Shown here: in pieces, positions 1-11,287 of the stretch
Layout of the letters: each line of letters starts with the position of its first letter
How positions within the stretch are numbered: position 1 is the first letter of the stretch
Assembly: GCA_031771865.1 (NCBI GenBank)
Contig: JASISA010000027.1
Coordinates: 3,162,001 to 3,226,000, forward strand
From: Nothophaeocryptopus gaeumannii
Lineage: Eukaryota > Ascomycota > Dothideomycetes > Mycosphaerellales > Mycosphaerellaceae
Direction: 5' to 3'
DNA: 64,000 nucleotides
Program-made: the position numbers and the translations under genes
The notes under the pieces: model-generated
Databases searched by the model: none
Told to the model about the DNA's origin: nothing
The model's input: only the letters and a program-made list of their open reading frames with translations

Positions 1-241
1 TCGAGTGGGCAGCTTCCGCTGATCGACGCGTGGCCTAACCCTGCAGGACGCTGGAGACGGCAGATAGCTGTGTGCTCGCTCGCCACGGACGAGGTCGCAA
101 GTAGCCTGAGGGGACCTTCGGCTACTAAAAATTTTGGTCTTAACATTTCAAGTTGCTGGAAACTTCCAAGTTAGACAGAACTGGACGGCATCGAAAAGTA
201 ACAGTGAACGTACCTCGCTCACGATGAGCGCCACGAGCATC

Positions 242-2238
242 TCAGCCTTGCCTGGCTTGCTGAGAGAGACGTCGAAGCTCGTCAACATTCTGGCTCAAGC
301 GTTCGAGGTTTGCTTCATCATTGGGCCCAGTTACCGAATTCATCTGGAATTCCAAGACTTGACGCTGTTGATTCCACAACCTGTTAACGGTCCTTCGGAA
401 TGGCTGTGGCCCGGTTTCAAACCCTGGGTACGCAGCAGTATGCGTGGGCTGACCAAGGACATGTTGCGGCATAGTCATCACCGGTGGTGGATGTGTTACA
501 TGCCTTATTTTCTGTCGCTGTGCGTCCGGCTCATGGGTGGCCGAGGAAGGCAATTTCCTCTTGCGACCGGCGGTCTTGCGTCCCTGTGGTTCCGAGGAAT
601 CCTGGCATAGCTCGTCCTTGTGGTCATGGACTCGCTTCATGTGGTCAAACAAGTTATACCTACGTGGGAAACCATTTCCTGGAATGCCGCGCTCGCAGCC
701 GGGGTAGTAACAAAGGTGGGGGCGATCCCCATGTCCGTGCATGCCATGCGCCTCTCTCTCGTGCCGCAGAAGGCATGCTGTGGACGAGAACTCTTGTTTG
801 GAACAAGCTTCGACCTTGCATCGGAAAGGCTTCAGGTGGGAGTCGATGAATTTGCTAAGCCATGTGTAAGTAGAGAGCGATTGATGAGAAGGGGCCGGGA
901 TAGTAGCATACTCGTAATTGCACTTGAGCTTTGTCGGTTTGTGCTGGCAATTGGGATCTCCCTTGAAAGGGCAGTGGTATAGTCCATCCGCTTCAGGGCC
1001 TTTGGAGTAGAGCGGATGATTCCTATAGCGACCTTCATCGCTCTCGCTAGCGTTCGACGAAGCACTCTGGACACTGTTCATGTCCTCAGAAGGTATGGGC
1101 CGTGCAGACGACGACGTCACCGGAACTAAGCCGAAGGCATAGCTATTGGGGCAGTTAGTTTGTCGTATATCTGACACGGGTTGGTCTTGTCTCACCTTGT
1201 TCCGATGGTGGGCAACTGATCGTACCGTCTGTTGGAGTCCAAGTTCTCACGAGCTGTTCCCGCGAAAAAGGCTGATGGTACACCCTGAACATGTAGCGAC
1301 GTATCCGAGAGTGGTAAATCATGGCCGGATCCCGCGTTGGAATGTACATGAGGAACATGAACATGGAGACGGCGCGTCTCGAAACGATCATCTGGAACAG
1401 TGGCGCTACTGTCGACAGGCGAAGCTGTTTCAGAGTAGGCCGATCCGGAACCTGAAGGCCGAGTATGGACCCCAAAACCATGGGCAGCGCCATCCTCTGG
1501 GTGGGAGACGAGTGGGCTCCTTTGAGCAAAGGATGGATCCGATGCTACTCGCCTGGGATACGATGCTGATGGGACAGATTCATGCTGATAACAGTACGCC
1601 GAAGGATGGGCTTTGCTGCAGGTAGACTCCGGAGCGGCGGTACCGGCTAACATAGGAGCGTACGCAGGTCCTTGCATCTGAGGTTCCGGAGAAGGTAACA
1701 TCTTTGTGGACCGGTCCTGTTCAAAATGGGATCCAGGATACACAAGAGGGTCCCAGTTTAATTCCCCGATGAAAGACAAGTCCAAGCCGGGCGGCAACAG
1801 TGGAACATCCGGCTCTGAGGCGGAGGTGAGGCTGTGCGGGTTCTGGCTCTCTTGGCTCAGAACGGGCGACAAGCCCATGTCTACAGATCCATGGGGAACG
1901 TTCAACCAAGACGACGGGTCCGGAATAGAAAAGTCCTGGCTGGGCAAAGATGCAGAGGGGGATGGCCACGAGATGCGCGAGGACTGCATCAGCGTGCTGT
2001 GCTCCGGTCCAGATGCTGTGTTCCAAGACTCCTCAGCCAGAGGTACCTGGTTCCACAGAGGTACATTCATCTCGGCACAATCCGATGGAGCACAATCCGA
2101 AGCAGTGTCCGGTGGGGTAGGTGGAAACACGTCCGGCTGATCAATAGATTGGCACCAATGGTCCACTTCCGACGCGTCCGAAAATAACAGGGATCCGGAC
2201 TGGTAGAAAGGAGAAAACTCTCCGCTAGCACAGCACAA
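242..2238 (-). CDS. C2H2 zinc-finger protein, probable transcription factor
   Basis: The reading frame is Ser/Pro-rich in its first ~350 residues and then carries a fungal C2H2 block. Visible zinc-ligand segments are YHCPFKGDPNC, FRCKVEAC...LLRHEREAH and LCYYPGCERG...DHMKRVH, followed by a basic KTAGRKRKLP stretch that may be a nuclear localisation signal. I place introns at 1143-1195 (GTGAG...CTAAC...TAG) and 855-911. The latter is 57 nt, has no in-frame stop, and its removal joins KCNY directly to DKFIDSHLKPF, as in related fungal proteins. The 5' end is unresolved: the frame opens just after a good acceptor (CTAAC...CTAG near 2226), so a further upstream coding exon is likely. If there is none, the first internal ATG is at 2070. 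Family and domain are clear; the target genes are unknown. Confidence 0.8.
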
Positions 2239-2313
2239 GTTAGTGTCAGATCACTTTAAAAAAACCAACATATGAGAAGAACGAGAGACCAGCGCCAGAT
2301 CCGGTGTCGGGAT

Positions 2314-3358
2314 TCAGGGTCGATTCGTCGTCACGTCCGTCTGCCACCAGATGCATGTTATGAAGTGCGCAGTCTCATATGACCTGTCGGGATCGGGTTC
2401 AACAAATCCAAGAGTTGCCCACATTCCAACGGCCAGGTACACCAGGATTGTCCCAATGGAAATGATAGCGGCCAGGTGATTCCTAGCGTGGTTGCTCCGG
2501 ACAACAAAGGCTCCCTGAGTCCCCGGACAGGAACAACTCCGAGGATGCTGACATGTAAGGCAGGCCCACTCGTCTTCATATAAGAGAGCGACAGTGATGT
2601 TACAGTCTCGGGCTCCTGGAGAGGAACGGTGGCCCCGAATGGCAGAGAGACTACATCCGGGATACTCTGGATCGCAATGGTCCTCTCCCATGGAAGATGG
2701 GAACCTAAACCTCGTCGTCTGCGAGAAACTCGGAGTGTGGTGGCCAGCATGCCGATGTAACAGGGCGCTCTGTCACACTCAGGATGAGGGTTTCGAGCGT
2801 ACTAACAACAAAGCATGCAAGCAAAAGAACGGGTAAAAAATATAGTACCTGGCGGGCAATTGCTCCTCGCGGTTGCGAAATGTCATCCTGGGTGATCCAA
2901 TGGGTTGGGCTACAGGAAGAGCCGAAGGTGATAATCCGATGTGTGGTGTTCACGACAACAGGTATTGCCGATGTTGTGGTGTAGCGTTTCCTCTCGGCAG
3001 GAGCGAGTACAGGCGGAACGTAAAGACACAAGACGCAGCGGGTGTGATGGCGGGCAATGGTGAAAAAAGTAGTGTGTAGTGGCAGGGAAGGCGTTGGGCT
3101 GATGGAGAGTTGGGCCGAAGCGCAGACAAAAGGTTGGTGTAAGGATGCAAATGGGAAACGGGTGGGCGAGGGACTTGATATGGAAACGCTGGACGGGCCA
3201 AGCGGCACGGAGGGGACGCGCGAGAGGGGGGACCTTCGGCTCGCCGGTGGCTGAGAAGAAGTGGACATGATTCGCTGCGGTGGGGGGCTGGCAGGGTCAC
3301 GCCGGCCTGTGACTTGCTCGCAACGTGATAGAGTGTGTGACAGAGCTCGGGTCCGCAT
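2314..3358 (-). CDS. possible membrane protein, unrecognised, gene model uncertain
   Basis: Two adjoining open frames look protein-like. The upstream one (3358 to 2705) starts Ser/Pro-rich and contains a hydrophobic run (YFLPVLLLACFVVSTLE). The downstream one (2691 to 2314) is Cys-rich and contains a second hydrophobic run (AAIISIGTILVYLAVGMW). An intron using GTTAGT near 2800 and TTTAG near 2706 would join them, giving a protein with two membrane segments. I recognise no family. The region could equally be untranslated or regulatory DNA between the zinc-finger gene and the transporter. The start (ATG at 3358, or the later ATG beginning MSTSSQ) is a guess. Confidence 0.3.
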
Positions 3359-3821
3359 AGCGCATGTGATGATCAGGGGTCACGGTGTTGTCGATTGGGT
3401 CAGAGGGCAAAGTTGCTGTCGCGTCATCGTCGGACCAGCAGCTATATTGCATAGGCTATGCCTACTCATGAACATCTTGCATACCTTGCCAAGCAGTCGT
3501 GACGCAGAATTTCCAGCTGCGTCGGCATCGGCGTCGGCGTCCATGGACTTCACCATGTTGCAGTCGTCGCCGTCGTCGCCGTCGTGTGAGATGAGCAGTT
3601 CGATAGGATTCGCAGTCCGCAGACGAGCAAGGTACCATATCATCTACCGAGGCAGGGCAGTCTTGACCATAGACCTGTCCTGCCCTCTGTCCCACCGCGG
3701 CCACCAACCGCGAACCTTAACTCAGATCTGCCTCGCTCAGACTGCACCCCGTCCGCTGGAGGATGTAACTCCCCTTCCACACTCCATTCCCACATTGGTA
3801 CCCCCCTCCGACGTCACTCCA

Positions 3822-4500
3822 TCAATCATGTACAGACTGCAGAGATTCGTCGTCCAAAGTCCAAGTCGACGCAACGTCCGCTGACTCCATGTATTGATCC
3901 TGGCGGCAAGCTCGGATCGGCCGGTCTGTCGTCCTGTCTGTGCCCGTACACGTTAAAATGCGCCGACGGTAAGACTTCTCAGTATTAGCCAACTGCTGCT
4001 TCCTGACTCTGAGACTCGCGAGACTGTCTGGCAGTGAGTGGAGAGTAAATATCGGACTTGCTTGTTCGCTTGTGCCACCAAGGCTGCTTTTGACCCGGCG
4101 CACATCTATTGCGTCCAGATCTTGCTTGTCAGGCGCGACCAGATGACTGGCATCGACAGCCCAGCGAGCATCTCCATGGACAGACACTCCTGGCTGCTTC
4201 ATAAGGTCTTCATAAGAGCCACCCTCAAGTATCCAGTGACGAACCGCCTCTTCGGCCACATCTTCGGCATCCGAAGTCTAGCGCCCAACAGGTCCTGGAG
4301 TGGTTCAGAAAGAATCGCTTCCTCCCGCGACTCCTTAACCAGAAGTCGGGACCAGGCGTTGGCAAACTTGGGGACGGTGGCCTTCGCGAAGCCGAATGGC
4401 GTCCTATCACAGCATTTTTCGTCACGACCAGGGTGCTCCCATGGCAGGGAGTAGATGCGGTTCGGATTTGCTTCGGCTGGCTCGTCTGCGCCAAGAATCA
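3822..4500 (-). other. coding-like stretch, possibly frameshifted gene relic
   Basis: Two stretches in different frames have protein-like composition: TPFGFAKATVPKFANAWSRL and onward (about 4400 to 4290) and DAEDVAEEAVRHWILEGGSY and onward (about 4275 to 4030). They meet near 4280 without room for an intron, suggesting either a frameshift in a decayed gene or an exon starting at the GCTAG acceptor near 4279. No family recognised. A GC-rich triplet run (GTC/GGC repeats, about 3520-3590) lies just downstream. Confidence 0.25.
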
Positions 4501-4570
4501 GACATCGAAGTCTTCATGATATCAGTCCGCTTTGCATCCGGAAGAGAACGTCGATTGTATTTTGCGCAGT

Positions 4571-4580
4571 GCAATATATA
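4571..4580 (+). promoter_or_regulatory. TATA-like element upstream of the MFS gene
   Basis: TATATA at about 4575-4580, roughly 135 bp before the transporter ATG at 4715. The position is plausible for a core promoter; function is inferred. Confidence 0.3.
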
Positions 4581-4714
4581 GGAGTTGACTCAAGGATAAG
4601 TGTACAGCTTTGCTCCACCTCTTCTTTGCTCTAAGACATTCGATCATCAGTCTCGTCTGATATTCAGATTCTTTACTGACGGAAATCCTGTATATCTCCC
4701 CCACTGTCCTCAAC

Positions 4715-7190
4715 ATGGCCCAAGTATCCGAGACCAGCAGTCGCTGGTCTTCGGAAGAGGAAAAGGCCAACGTAAAGGATACGAACCAGATCCGTGGCAA
4801 CCAGGATGCAGTCGATTCAGTGGATATTGTCAATCTACCCTACCGCACTGTGACCACAGAAGGCGCCGCACGAATGGCCGAGTTCACACAAGAGACTGCT
4901 GAAGGTCTTCAACCAGTCGTATCGACAAAAACTGGCAAGAGCGAACGCTATGAACTCGTGACGTTCAAAGAAGGCGACCCGGCGAACCCCAAGAACTGGT
5001 AAGAAGTCAAACGCTGGGGGCCGTTCGATATTGAGAGCATGCATTCTGACCACCTGCAGGAGCAAAGCTTACAAGTGGTGGTGTACAATGGTCGTTGCCG
5101 TGACTTGCTTCGCTGTGGCATTCAACTCTGCAGTAAGGAAGATCCGGCGGTGAAAGCTTCACGCGAGAACATCAACTCACTCTCTACACTCTAGGTCGTT
5201 ACCGCAGATTTAACCGGACCATCCAACGCTTTCGGCGTGAGCGAAGAGGTGTCGCTGCTCACTATCACTTTATTCGTAAGCATATCTCACGAATCAATCG
5301 ATCACAGCACTACTAATGTGATCTTCACAGGTTGTTGGCTTTGGAGTATGCGATTGAATCCCCGACCAAAGTGATGTATTTGGAAAACAGTACTGACCCT
5401 CCAATCATTTAGGTCGGCCCAATGGCATTTGCTCCACTGAGTGAGATCGTAGGAAGAAGGATAATGTACGCAAGTACCTTGTTGATCGCCGTCATCTTCG
5501 TCATCCCATGTGCTGTTGCGCAAAACATTGGAACTCTTCTGTGAGCCTTCTCTTGAACATTGCCGCCTCAGAATGTCGAAGCTGACCTTGTCTAGAGTAT
5601 GTCGAGCGATCGATGGCATTGCCTTTTCGGCTCCAATGAGTGAGTCTCTGCTGTAGACATGCGAAGAGCCAGTCTCGCTTCGGACGATGTCTCGTCACGG
5701 ATCCAGGCTTGGAGGACAAATTCTGACAATTTTGTAGCCTTGGTTGGAGGTACTCTCGCCGACCTTTGGCGAAACGAAGAACGTGGTGTACCAATGGCAG
5801 CCTTCTCAGCAGCGCCTTTCAGTGAGTTGCGCCCAAAACTGCGAACGACTGCTCGGCATGAAGAACCTGTGTTCTAATTCTCAAATCAAGTTGGCCCAGC
5901 AATCGGACCACTCGTGGGCGGCTTCATCGCTGACAACATTGGCTGGCGCTGGCTATACTGGATCCAGCTGATCCTATCCGGCTTCTGCTACTGCCTCATC
6001 ACCTTCACCGTCCCAGAGACCTACGCGCCCACGATCCTTGCTCGACGCGCAAAAAAGATGCGGAAAGAGACCGGAGATGACAAGTACGTTACTGAAACTG
6101 ACCTGGACCTGAGGCCCTTGAGTGAGCGTTTGCGGGTCTTCCTTCTGCGCCCATTCCAGCTTCTCTTCCAGGAATTCATCGTATTCTTCATATCTCTTTA
6201 CATGAGCGTTCTTTATGGGCTGCTGTACATGTTCTTCATTGCATACCCTGTGAGTATCAGCTCATCCTTGCTTTGTTGCGAGCTTCAACCACAATGGTCG
6301 CTGACTCTTCCTTTCAGGTCGTCTTCCAAGAGGGCAAAGGATATTCGGCATCCATCACTGGATTGATGTTCATCCCTATTGCGGTCGGAGTTGTCATGAG
6401 CGCTATGCTCTCGCCTTTGGTCAACCGGTATGTTCTCTCTCCAGGCCATTTGTTCTGCCCGCCGAAGACAAGCACTAACCCTTCTACACAGCCATTACAT
6501 AAAACTCAGTCAAAAGTACAACGGCAAGCCACCGGCGGAGGTCAGACTCATACCCATGATGTGGTCTTGCTGGTTCATCCCTATTGGACTCTTCATCTTC
6601 GCCTGGACTTCTTATCCGACACTCACATGGGTGGGACCGTGTCTAGGAGGCTGGCCAGTTGGATTCGGGTGAGGACCCCGACTCTCAGACGCCCGCTCCA
6701 TGTTGCTGACTCTTTCCTAGCTTCATTTTCCTATACAATGCTGCCAACAACTACCTGGTCGATAGCTATCAGCATCAAGCTGCCAGCGCACTCGCCGCAA
6801 AAACGTTCTTGCGGTCAATGTGGGGAGCGGGCGCGGTGCTCTTCACGATTCAGATGTATCACAGACTTGGAGATCAGGTTAGTTCAGCACAGCTTCTTGC
6901 CCTGTAAGAGCATCTCGTGGAAAAAGGACTGACCTTTGTGATGCAGTGGGCATCGACGCTACTCGCGTTTATTGGTCTGGCATGCTGTGCTATACCATAT
7001 GTCTTCTACTTCAGTAAGTGCTCAGGTCAGACCTGCGAAGGACTTTTGTCGTCCTACCGTGGCGTCTTAGCGTTGTCTCAGACTCTGATAAGTGTATCCT
7101 AACATTTCTGCAGAAGGAGCGGCAATTCGGAAGTACTCAAAGTACGCGTATGCGGGCGATGAAGAAACCAACACGAAAGGGCCACAGTGA
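4715..7190 (+). CDS. MFS drug/polyamine transporter, DHA1 type
   Basis: A plasma-membrane proton antiporter of the fungal DHA1 group by sequence. I trace 13 exons with consistent phases. Exon 1 (4715-4998) encodes a hydrophilic N-terminus ending NPKNW; the next (from 5060) continues SKAYKWW. Later exons give the loop 2-3 motif PLSEIVGRR, the antiporter motif GPAIGPLVGGF, a cytoplasmic loop (TYAPTILARRAKKMRKE) and the second six membrane segments, ending at TGA 7188-7190. Introns of about 50-100 nt begin near 4999, 5134, 5276, 5347, 5539, 5639, 5820, 6250, 6430, 6669, 6877 and 7014. TPO-like polyamine and FLU1-like multidrug carriers share these motifs, so the substrate cannot be told. No cluster partner lies beside it. 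Confidence 0.88.
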
Positions 7191-7942
7191 GCCAAAAGCT
7201 CTCATTCAGCAAGGATGGATGGCCGCGGTCGAGGGCTATTGTTTCACGCATGGAGTGGATGGTGCCCGAAGCATGAGTTGCGTTCGAACTTGGGGGATTG
7301 TTCACTGTCGAGTTTTTCAGCGATTACAAACATTCTAGAGAATATCCATACTAGCTTTGCCTAATCACTAATGCGCGTCCTTGCTTCACTCTATCCACGG
7401 CAAGACATCGTCTAAGTGTTGCGATACGAAGTAGAGGCACAGAAGAGTTGCGAGGCCCAAAATGCCCACTCACGCAGAAATTCGTGTGAGATGCTCTGCG
7501 GAGTCGCAGAAGAAGTAGTTGTGATGCGACGGCCCGCTGATGATAACCTCGTATGGTGACTGGCGAAGCTTCCGTCGCACTGCAACTACTGACCAGGATG
7601 CGACGAAGTATCGTGTACGATGGGCGGCTCTCAGGCAGCATCTGGGCGCAGCAGTCGGTATGATCAGAGTGCTCACAACGTGTCGCATTCCTTGACATGG
7701 ATGAGCCGCTTTATTTGCAGCCCTTGACCTGGTCGCTGGTTCATCCCCTCCAGACTAAGGCAAAGGGATGTACTAATGAGCCGAACTGTGGAACCGGGCT
7801 GGATCAGCATCATCGTCAGCATCCGAATCAGTATCAGCATCAGGACACAATAATAGCACATAACTACTCGTACCTCACCTCACGCCCCTCACCCCACACA
7901 CGGCACGCAGAACTGAACATACGTGCGGTGGGCGCCCCAGTG
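7191..7942. other. intergenic, no supported gene
   Basis: Between the transporter stop and the GGPP synthase upstream region I see only short overlapping frames without domains or splice logic. Confidence 0.5.
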
Positions 7943-7990
7943 TATGCAGTATATGCAGTATATGCAGTATACGCAGATGCAGATGCAGAG
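7943..7990 (+). repeat. 9-bp minisatellite, TATGCAGTA units
   Basis: Three exact copies of TATGCAGTA (7943-7969) followed by a degenerate copy and GCAGAT units. It lies about 200 bp upstream of the GGPP synthase ATG, probably in its promoter or 5' leader. Confidence 0.8.
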
Positions 7991-8186
7991 CGAGCTCGAG
8001 ACTGCACGGTTTGGGAGCTCCTTGTTAGAGGATGTGGGCGTGCGCGCGGCTGTAAGAGTCGGCGGGGGCCACACAGCAGTACATATAGTAGCGGCAGCTG
8101 AGGCCGCTGCCGTGAGAACACCTCCGACTAGCTCTAGACGCCATATCAGTTCCGCCCCCACTTCCAAGCATACCACTGTCGAACGA

Positions 8187-9530
8187 ATGCCCACCACCAC
8201 CACCTCCACGACGACCACGACCGCCGCCGCCTCGCCCGACACCTTCCCGTCGCCGCCGCAATCCTCGTCGCAGATCAACCCGGTGTCGATCCCCACTCGC
8301 ACCAGCTCAAGCAACGCCATCGTCAACGGGGACCACGGCAGTGCCAACAGCCCACGGCGCTCCCCCAAGAAGCATCGCAGTCTGGGTTCGGTGCCCGAGG
8401 AGCGCCGACGCCTGCCAGAGGTCGACGAGCGCGAGTGGATGGCACAGGGTCGCAACCACCAACACTACCAGCAACGGCTGACCACCAGCCCCGCGCCGAC
8501 TACCTTCTCCCACGACAACAAGCTGTCGCCGCCGCCGCCCGCCATTGCCTCCGACCTCATCAACAGCAATGGCGTCAGCTGGAGCCCTGAGAAGGAGAAC
8601 ATCCTGAAGGGCCCGTTTGTCTATCTGGAGTCGCATCCTGGCAAGGATATCCGATCGCAGCTCATCAGCGCCTTCAACGCCTGGCTCCAGGTGCCGGCAT
8701 CATCGCTCAGTGTCATCACGCGCGTGGTGGGCATGCTACACACAGCTTCGTTGCTGATTGACGACGTTGAAGACAGCAGCCAGCTGCGGCGTGGCATCCC
8801 CGTCGCGCACAGCGTCTTCGGCCCTGCGCAGACCATCAACAGCGCCAACTACGTCTACTTTTGCGCTCTGCAGGAACTCTTAACTCTGAACAATCCAGAT
8901 GTCATCCGCATTTACACTGAAGAGCTCCTCAATCTCCACCGCGGTCAGGGCATGGACCTGTTCTGGCGAGATACCCTGACATGTCCCACGGAAGATGACT
9001 ATCTCGAGATGGTCGGGAACAAGACTGGCGGTCTATTTCGGCTCGCCATCAAGCTCATGTGTGCAGAATCCCCCTCGCACAACTTCAATTCGGATCCAGA
9101 TAAGCCGCACACTCCGGCTGACTACGTACCGCTCGTAAATACAATTGGGCTGTTATTTCAGATCTTGGACGACTACCGCAATCTCAGCGATACCATGTAT
9201 ACCCAGAACAAAGGTCTGTGTGAGGATCTGACAGAGGGCAAGTTCAGCTTCCCGATAATTCACGCCATTCGTTCAGATCCTTCGAATCTTGTCTTGATCA
9301 ACATCCTCAAGCAAAAGACGACCGATGATGAGGTCAAGAAGTACGCAGTGGCATATATGGATCGGTGTGGAAGCTTCTCCTACACACGCAGGGTGCTCAG
9401 AGGGTTGACCAAGAAAGCGCTCACCCTGGTTGACGATGTAGACGCGGGACAGGGGAGAGGCAATGCTGTCAAAAACATACTCGAGAAGCTCAGAGTTGAC
9501 AAGCATTCAAGGGCGAGCCATTCCGCGTGA
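8187..9530 (+). CDS. GGS1: geranylgeranyl diphosphate synthase
   Basis: Makes C20 geranylgeranyl diphosphate from isopentenyl and allylic diphosphates, feeding protein prenylation and carotenoid or diterpene synthesis. Single exon, 447 aa from the ATG at 8187. The frame is open further upstream, but mainly through the TGCAGTATA repeat. The first ~135 residues are low-complexity (Thr/Ser/Pro). The catalytic part starts at KENILKGPFVYLESHPGKD. The first Asp-rich motif DDVED is at about 192-196, followed by SSQLRRGIPVAH; the second motif, DDYRN at 328-332, is the DDxxN form usual in fungal GGPP synthases. GKFSFPIIHAI follows, as in BTS1/AL-3 proteins. The N-terminal extension is longer than in yeast BTS1. 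No terpene-cluster genes adjoin it, so a housekeeping role is likelier. Confidence 0.92.
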   Translation: MPTTTTSTTTTTAAASPDTFPSPPQSSSQINPVSIPTRTSSSNAIVNGDHGSANSPRRSPKKHRSLGSVPEERRRLPEVDEREWMAQGRNHQHYQQRLTTSPAPTTFSHDNKLSPPPPAIASDLINSNGVSWSPEKENILKGPFVYLESHPGKDIRSQLISAFNAWLQVPASSLSVITRVVGMLHTASLLIDDVEDSSQLRRGIPVAHSVFGPAQTINSANYVYFCALQELLTLNNPDVIRIYTEELLNLHRGQGMDLFWRDTLTCPTEDDYLEMVGNKTGGLFRLAIKLMCAESPSHNFNSDPDKPHTPADYVPLVNTIGLLFQILDDYRNLSDTMYTQNKGLCEDLTEGKFSFPIIHAIRSDPSNLVLINILKQKTTDDEVKKYAVAYMDRCGSFSYTRRVLRGLTKKALTLVDDVDAGQGRGNAVKNILEKLRVDKHSRASHSA

Positions 9531-10071
9531 ATGGGCATTGCCGATCGAGACTGGCAATCGACATCTGTGAAGTGTGTCGCAGAAGGGACCGATGGTGCGC
9601 TCAGTAGCGCTTGGATTGTGTGGGAATTTTCTGTGGTTTGTGATACCATTTGCTGCAACAATTAGAGCGACGGCGCTTTTGTGCCGACTAAAATATCGTC
9701 TCGTTGCGTGCTCATGTACGCGCCATAGACAGCGTGTCCCAACGTTGTTCCAGACCGTCGAGGCGAAATTCTGCACCCAGCACTACGAATCCCATCACGT
9801 TCCTCGGTTCGTCCATCGAGTGGTGTGACGTATGGGTGTGAACAGCACACGCATGGGTGGATTGACTGTGACAGGACAGGAGCAGAGCAGCCTTGATTGC
9901 CTCAAAGTCTGCGAGTTCTTTGCGTGTGTGCACAGTCCGAAACCTGCTCAATTTTCGACAAGAGTTGGCATTCACGGAGAAATACTATAGTGACATCCAT
10001 TCCATCCCAGCTGATACACCTTGAAACGCCATTATTCCCATCTACGTTAGGCCAAGCTGGCAAAGCCAATT
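9531..10071. other. intergenic, convergent 3' ends
   Basis: Separates the convergent GGPP synthase and NHP2 genes. Open frames here are short and show no domain. Confidence 0.5.
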
Positions 10072-10857
10072 CTATACCTTCACGTGCTGCCCGAGCTTTG
10101 TCGCCAACTTGAACAGCTCCTTGTATGCCTCATTCCACTCGTCTGCGTCGCCATTGGCCTTCTTGCCCACGTTTGGAGTGAGCATAACAACGCTTGTCGG
10201 GCGCTTTGTACTCCCAGCGGCTCCTAGCTCCGCCCTGCTCGGAACGTAGATGTATGGAATGTTGTGGTCTTCGCATAGAACCGGGATATGGGAGATGACA
10301 TCCATGGGTGAGATGTCGGCAGCGAGAATTACAATACCGTTCGGGAGAGCGCTGGAGCCGAGCGAGGCAGGTGTTGCTGGGGGAGACTTGCGGATGGATT
10401 TGACGCATTCTTTGACGCCTCGTTTGAGGGCCTTGTGCTTTGCGGCTGTAGGGGACATTAGCTGTCATAAGAAGGATGCGGGCGGCATTACGAGATGGTG
10501 ATTCCCAATATCATACGACACGGACAATGTGCTCTTCGTACCTTTCTTGACCGACTTGAGAACTTTCTTCTGCTCCTTCTCGCCCGCGAGCGGGTTCGCA
10601 AATGGTACGAGTGCAGCCAGGGACACGGACACGACCACGGCAGCATTCTTGTCCTCGTCCACTCCCTCGCTCTTCACCACCGACTGGTCCACGTCCATGT
10701 CATCGTCGACCGTCTCGGGCTTCACTTCGCCCTCGCTCTTCCGCTTCTTCTTCTTGTCCTTTTTGGGTGTGTCTGTCTCGATCTCCTCTGCCTTGCGCTT
10801 CTTGTCCTTTTTCTCCTTCTTTGCTGCTATTTCGGCCTCGCTCTTGTCTTTCGCCAT
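10072..10857 (-). CDS. NHP2: H/ACA snoRNP protein NHP2
   Basis: Nucleolar L7Ae-family subunit of the H/ACA particle that guides rRNA pseudouridylation. Exon 1 starts at ATG 10857 and encodes an unusually long Lys/Glu/Asp-rich tail (KKEKKDKKRKAEE, DDDMDVDQ) before FANPLAGEKEQKKVLKSVKK. An intron (GTACGA...GCTAAT...CCTACAG) at about 10440-10540 interrupts Lys-Ala. Exon 2 continues AAKHKALKRGVKECVKSIRK and the L7Ae core (GIVILAADISPMDVISHIP, CEDHNIPYIYVPSR), ending at TAG 10072. The frame is open upstream to another ATG at 10962; I prefer MAKDKSE because NHP2 orthologues begin this way. Confidence 0.92.
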
Positions 10858-11287
10858 GTTGCGCGGTGTTGAGGGCGACGTGGGCGCGTTCGCGACGTTG
10901 TGGTCAGTCGATTGAAGTTGCTCCGCAAATTTAGCAGGTAGAGCAGTTTTTGAGTGGCCCAAGCTTCAGTCCTTGCCAAGACTTGTGGATTTCGTCTGCA
11001 AAGCACAAAGCATCAGACATGTTAGGTAAGGTATCTTATATGTAGCTATCAGACTTCCAGAGGACTCTGAAGTACGACTGACATGGCATCGTTGTCATGA
11101 AAACGTCGAGCTTCTGATCTTCTGTCCAGTACATCAGATATACGGGTGTACAGATTGCAAAGGATTGCGAAGTCTTCCTTGCCAGCTCAATGCCGTCCTA
11201 TGCAAGAAGCCCGTCCTGCCCGATCCTCTTCACGCCCGCCATGTCCAACAATCGTGCAGTCTGGCCTCCGAAAGCCTCCGCCAGTCG

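Noticed and set aside
7014..7113. Transporter intron containing TGTCTCAGAC as a possible fourth introner-like copy
   Set aside because: Only a ten-base match, in the opposite orientation; the rest of the intron does not align.
7923..8186. N-terminal extension of the GGPP synthase frame
   Set aside because: It starts at GTG and runs through the TATGCAGTA minisatellite; the ATG at 8187 gives a sensible protein.
10495..10934. Plus-strand frames opposite NHP2
   Set aside because: They are antisense shadows of the Lys/Asp/Glu-rich NHP2 tail, giving Ser/Phe/Leu-rich pseudo-proteins.
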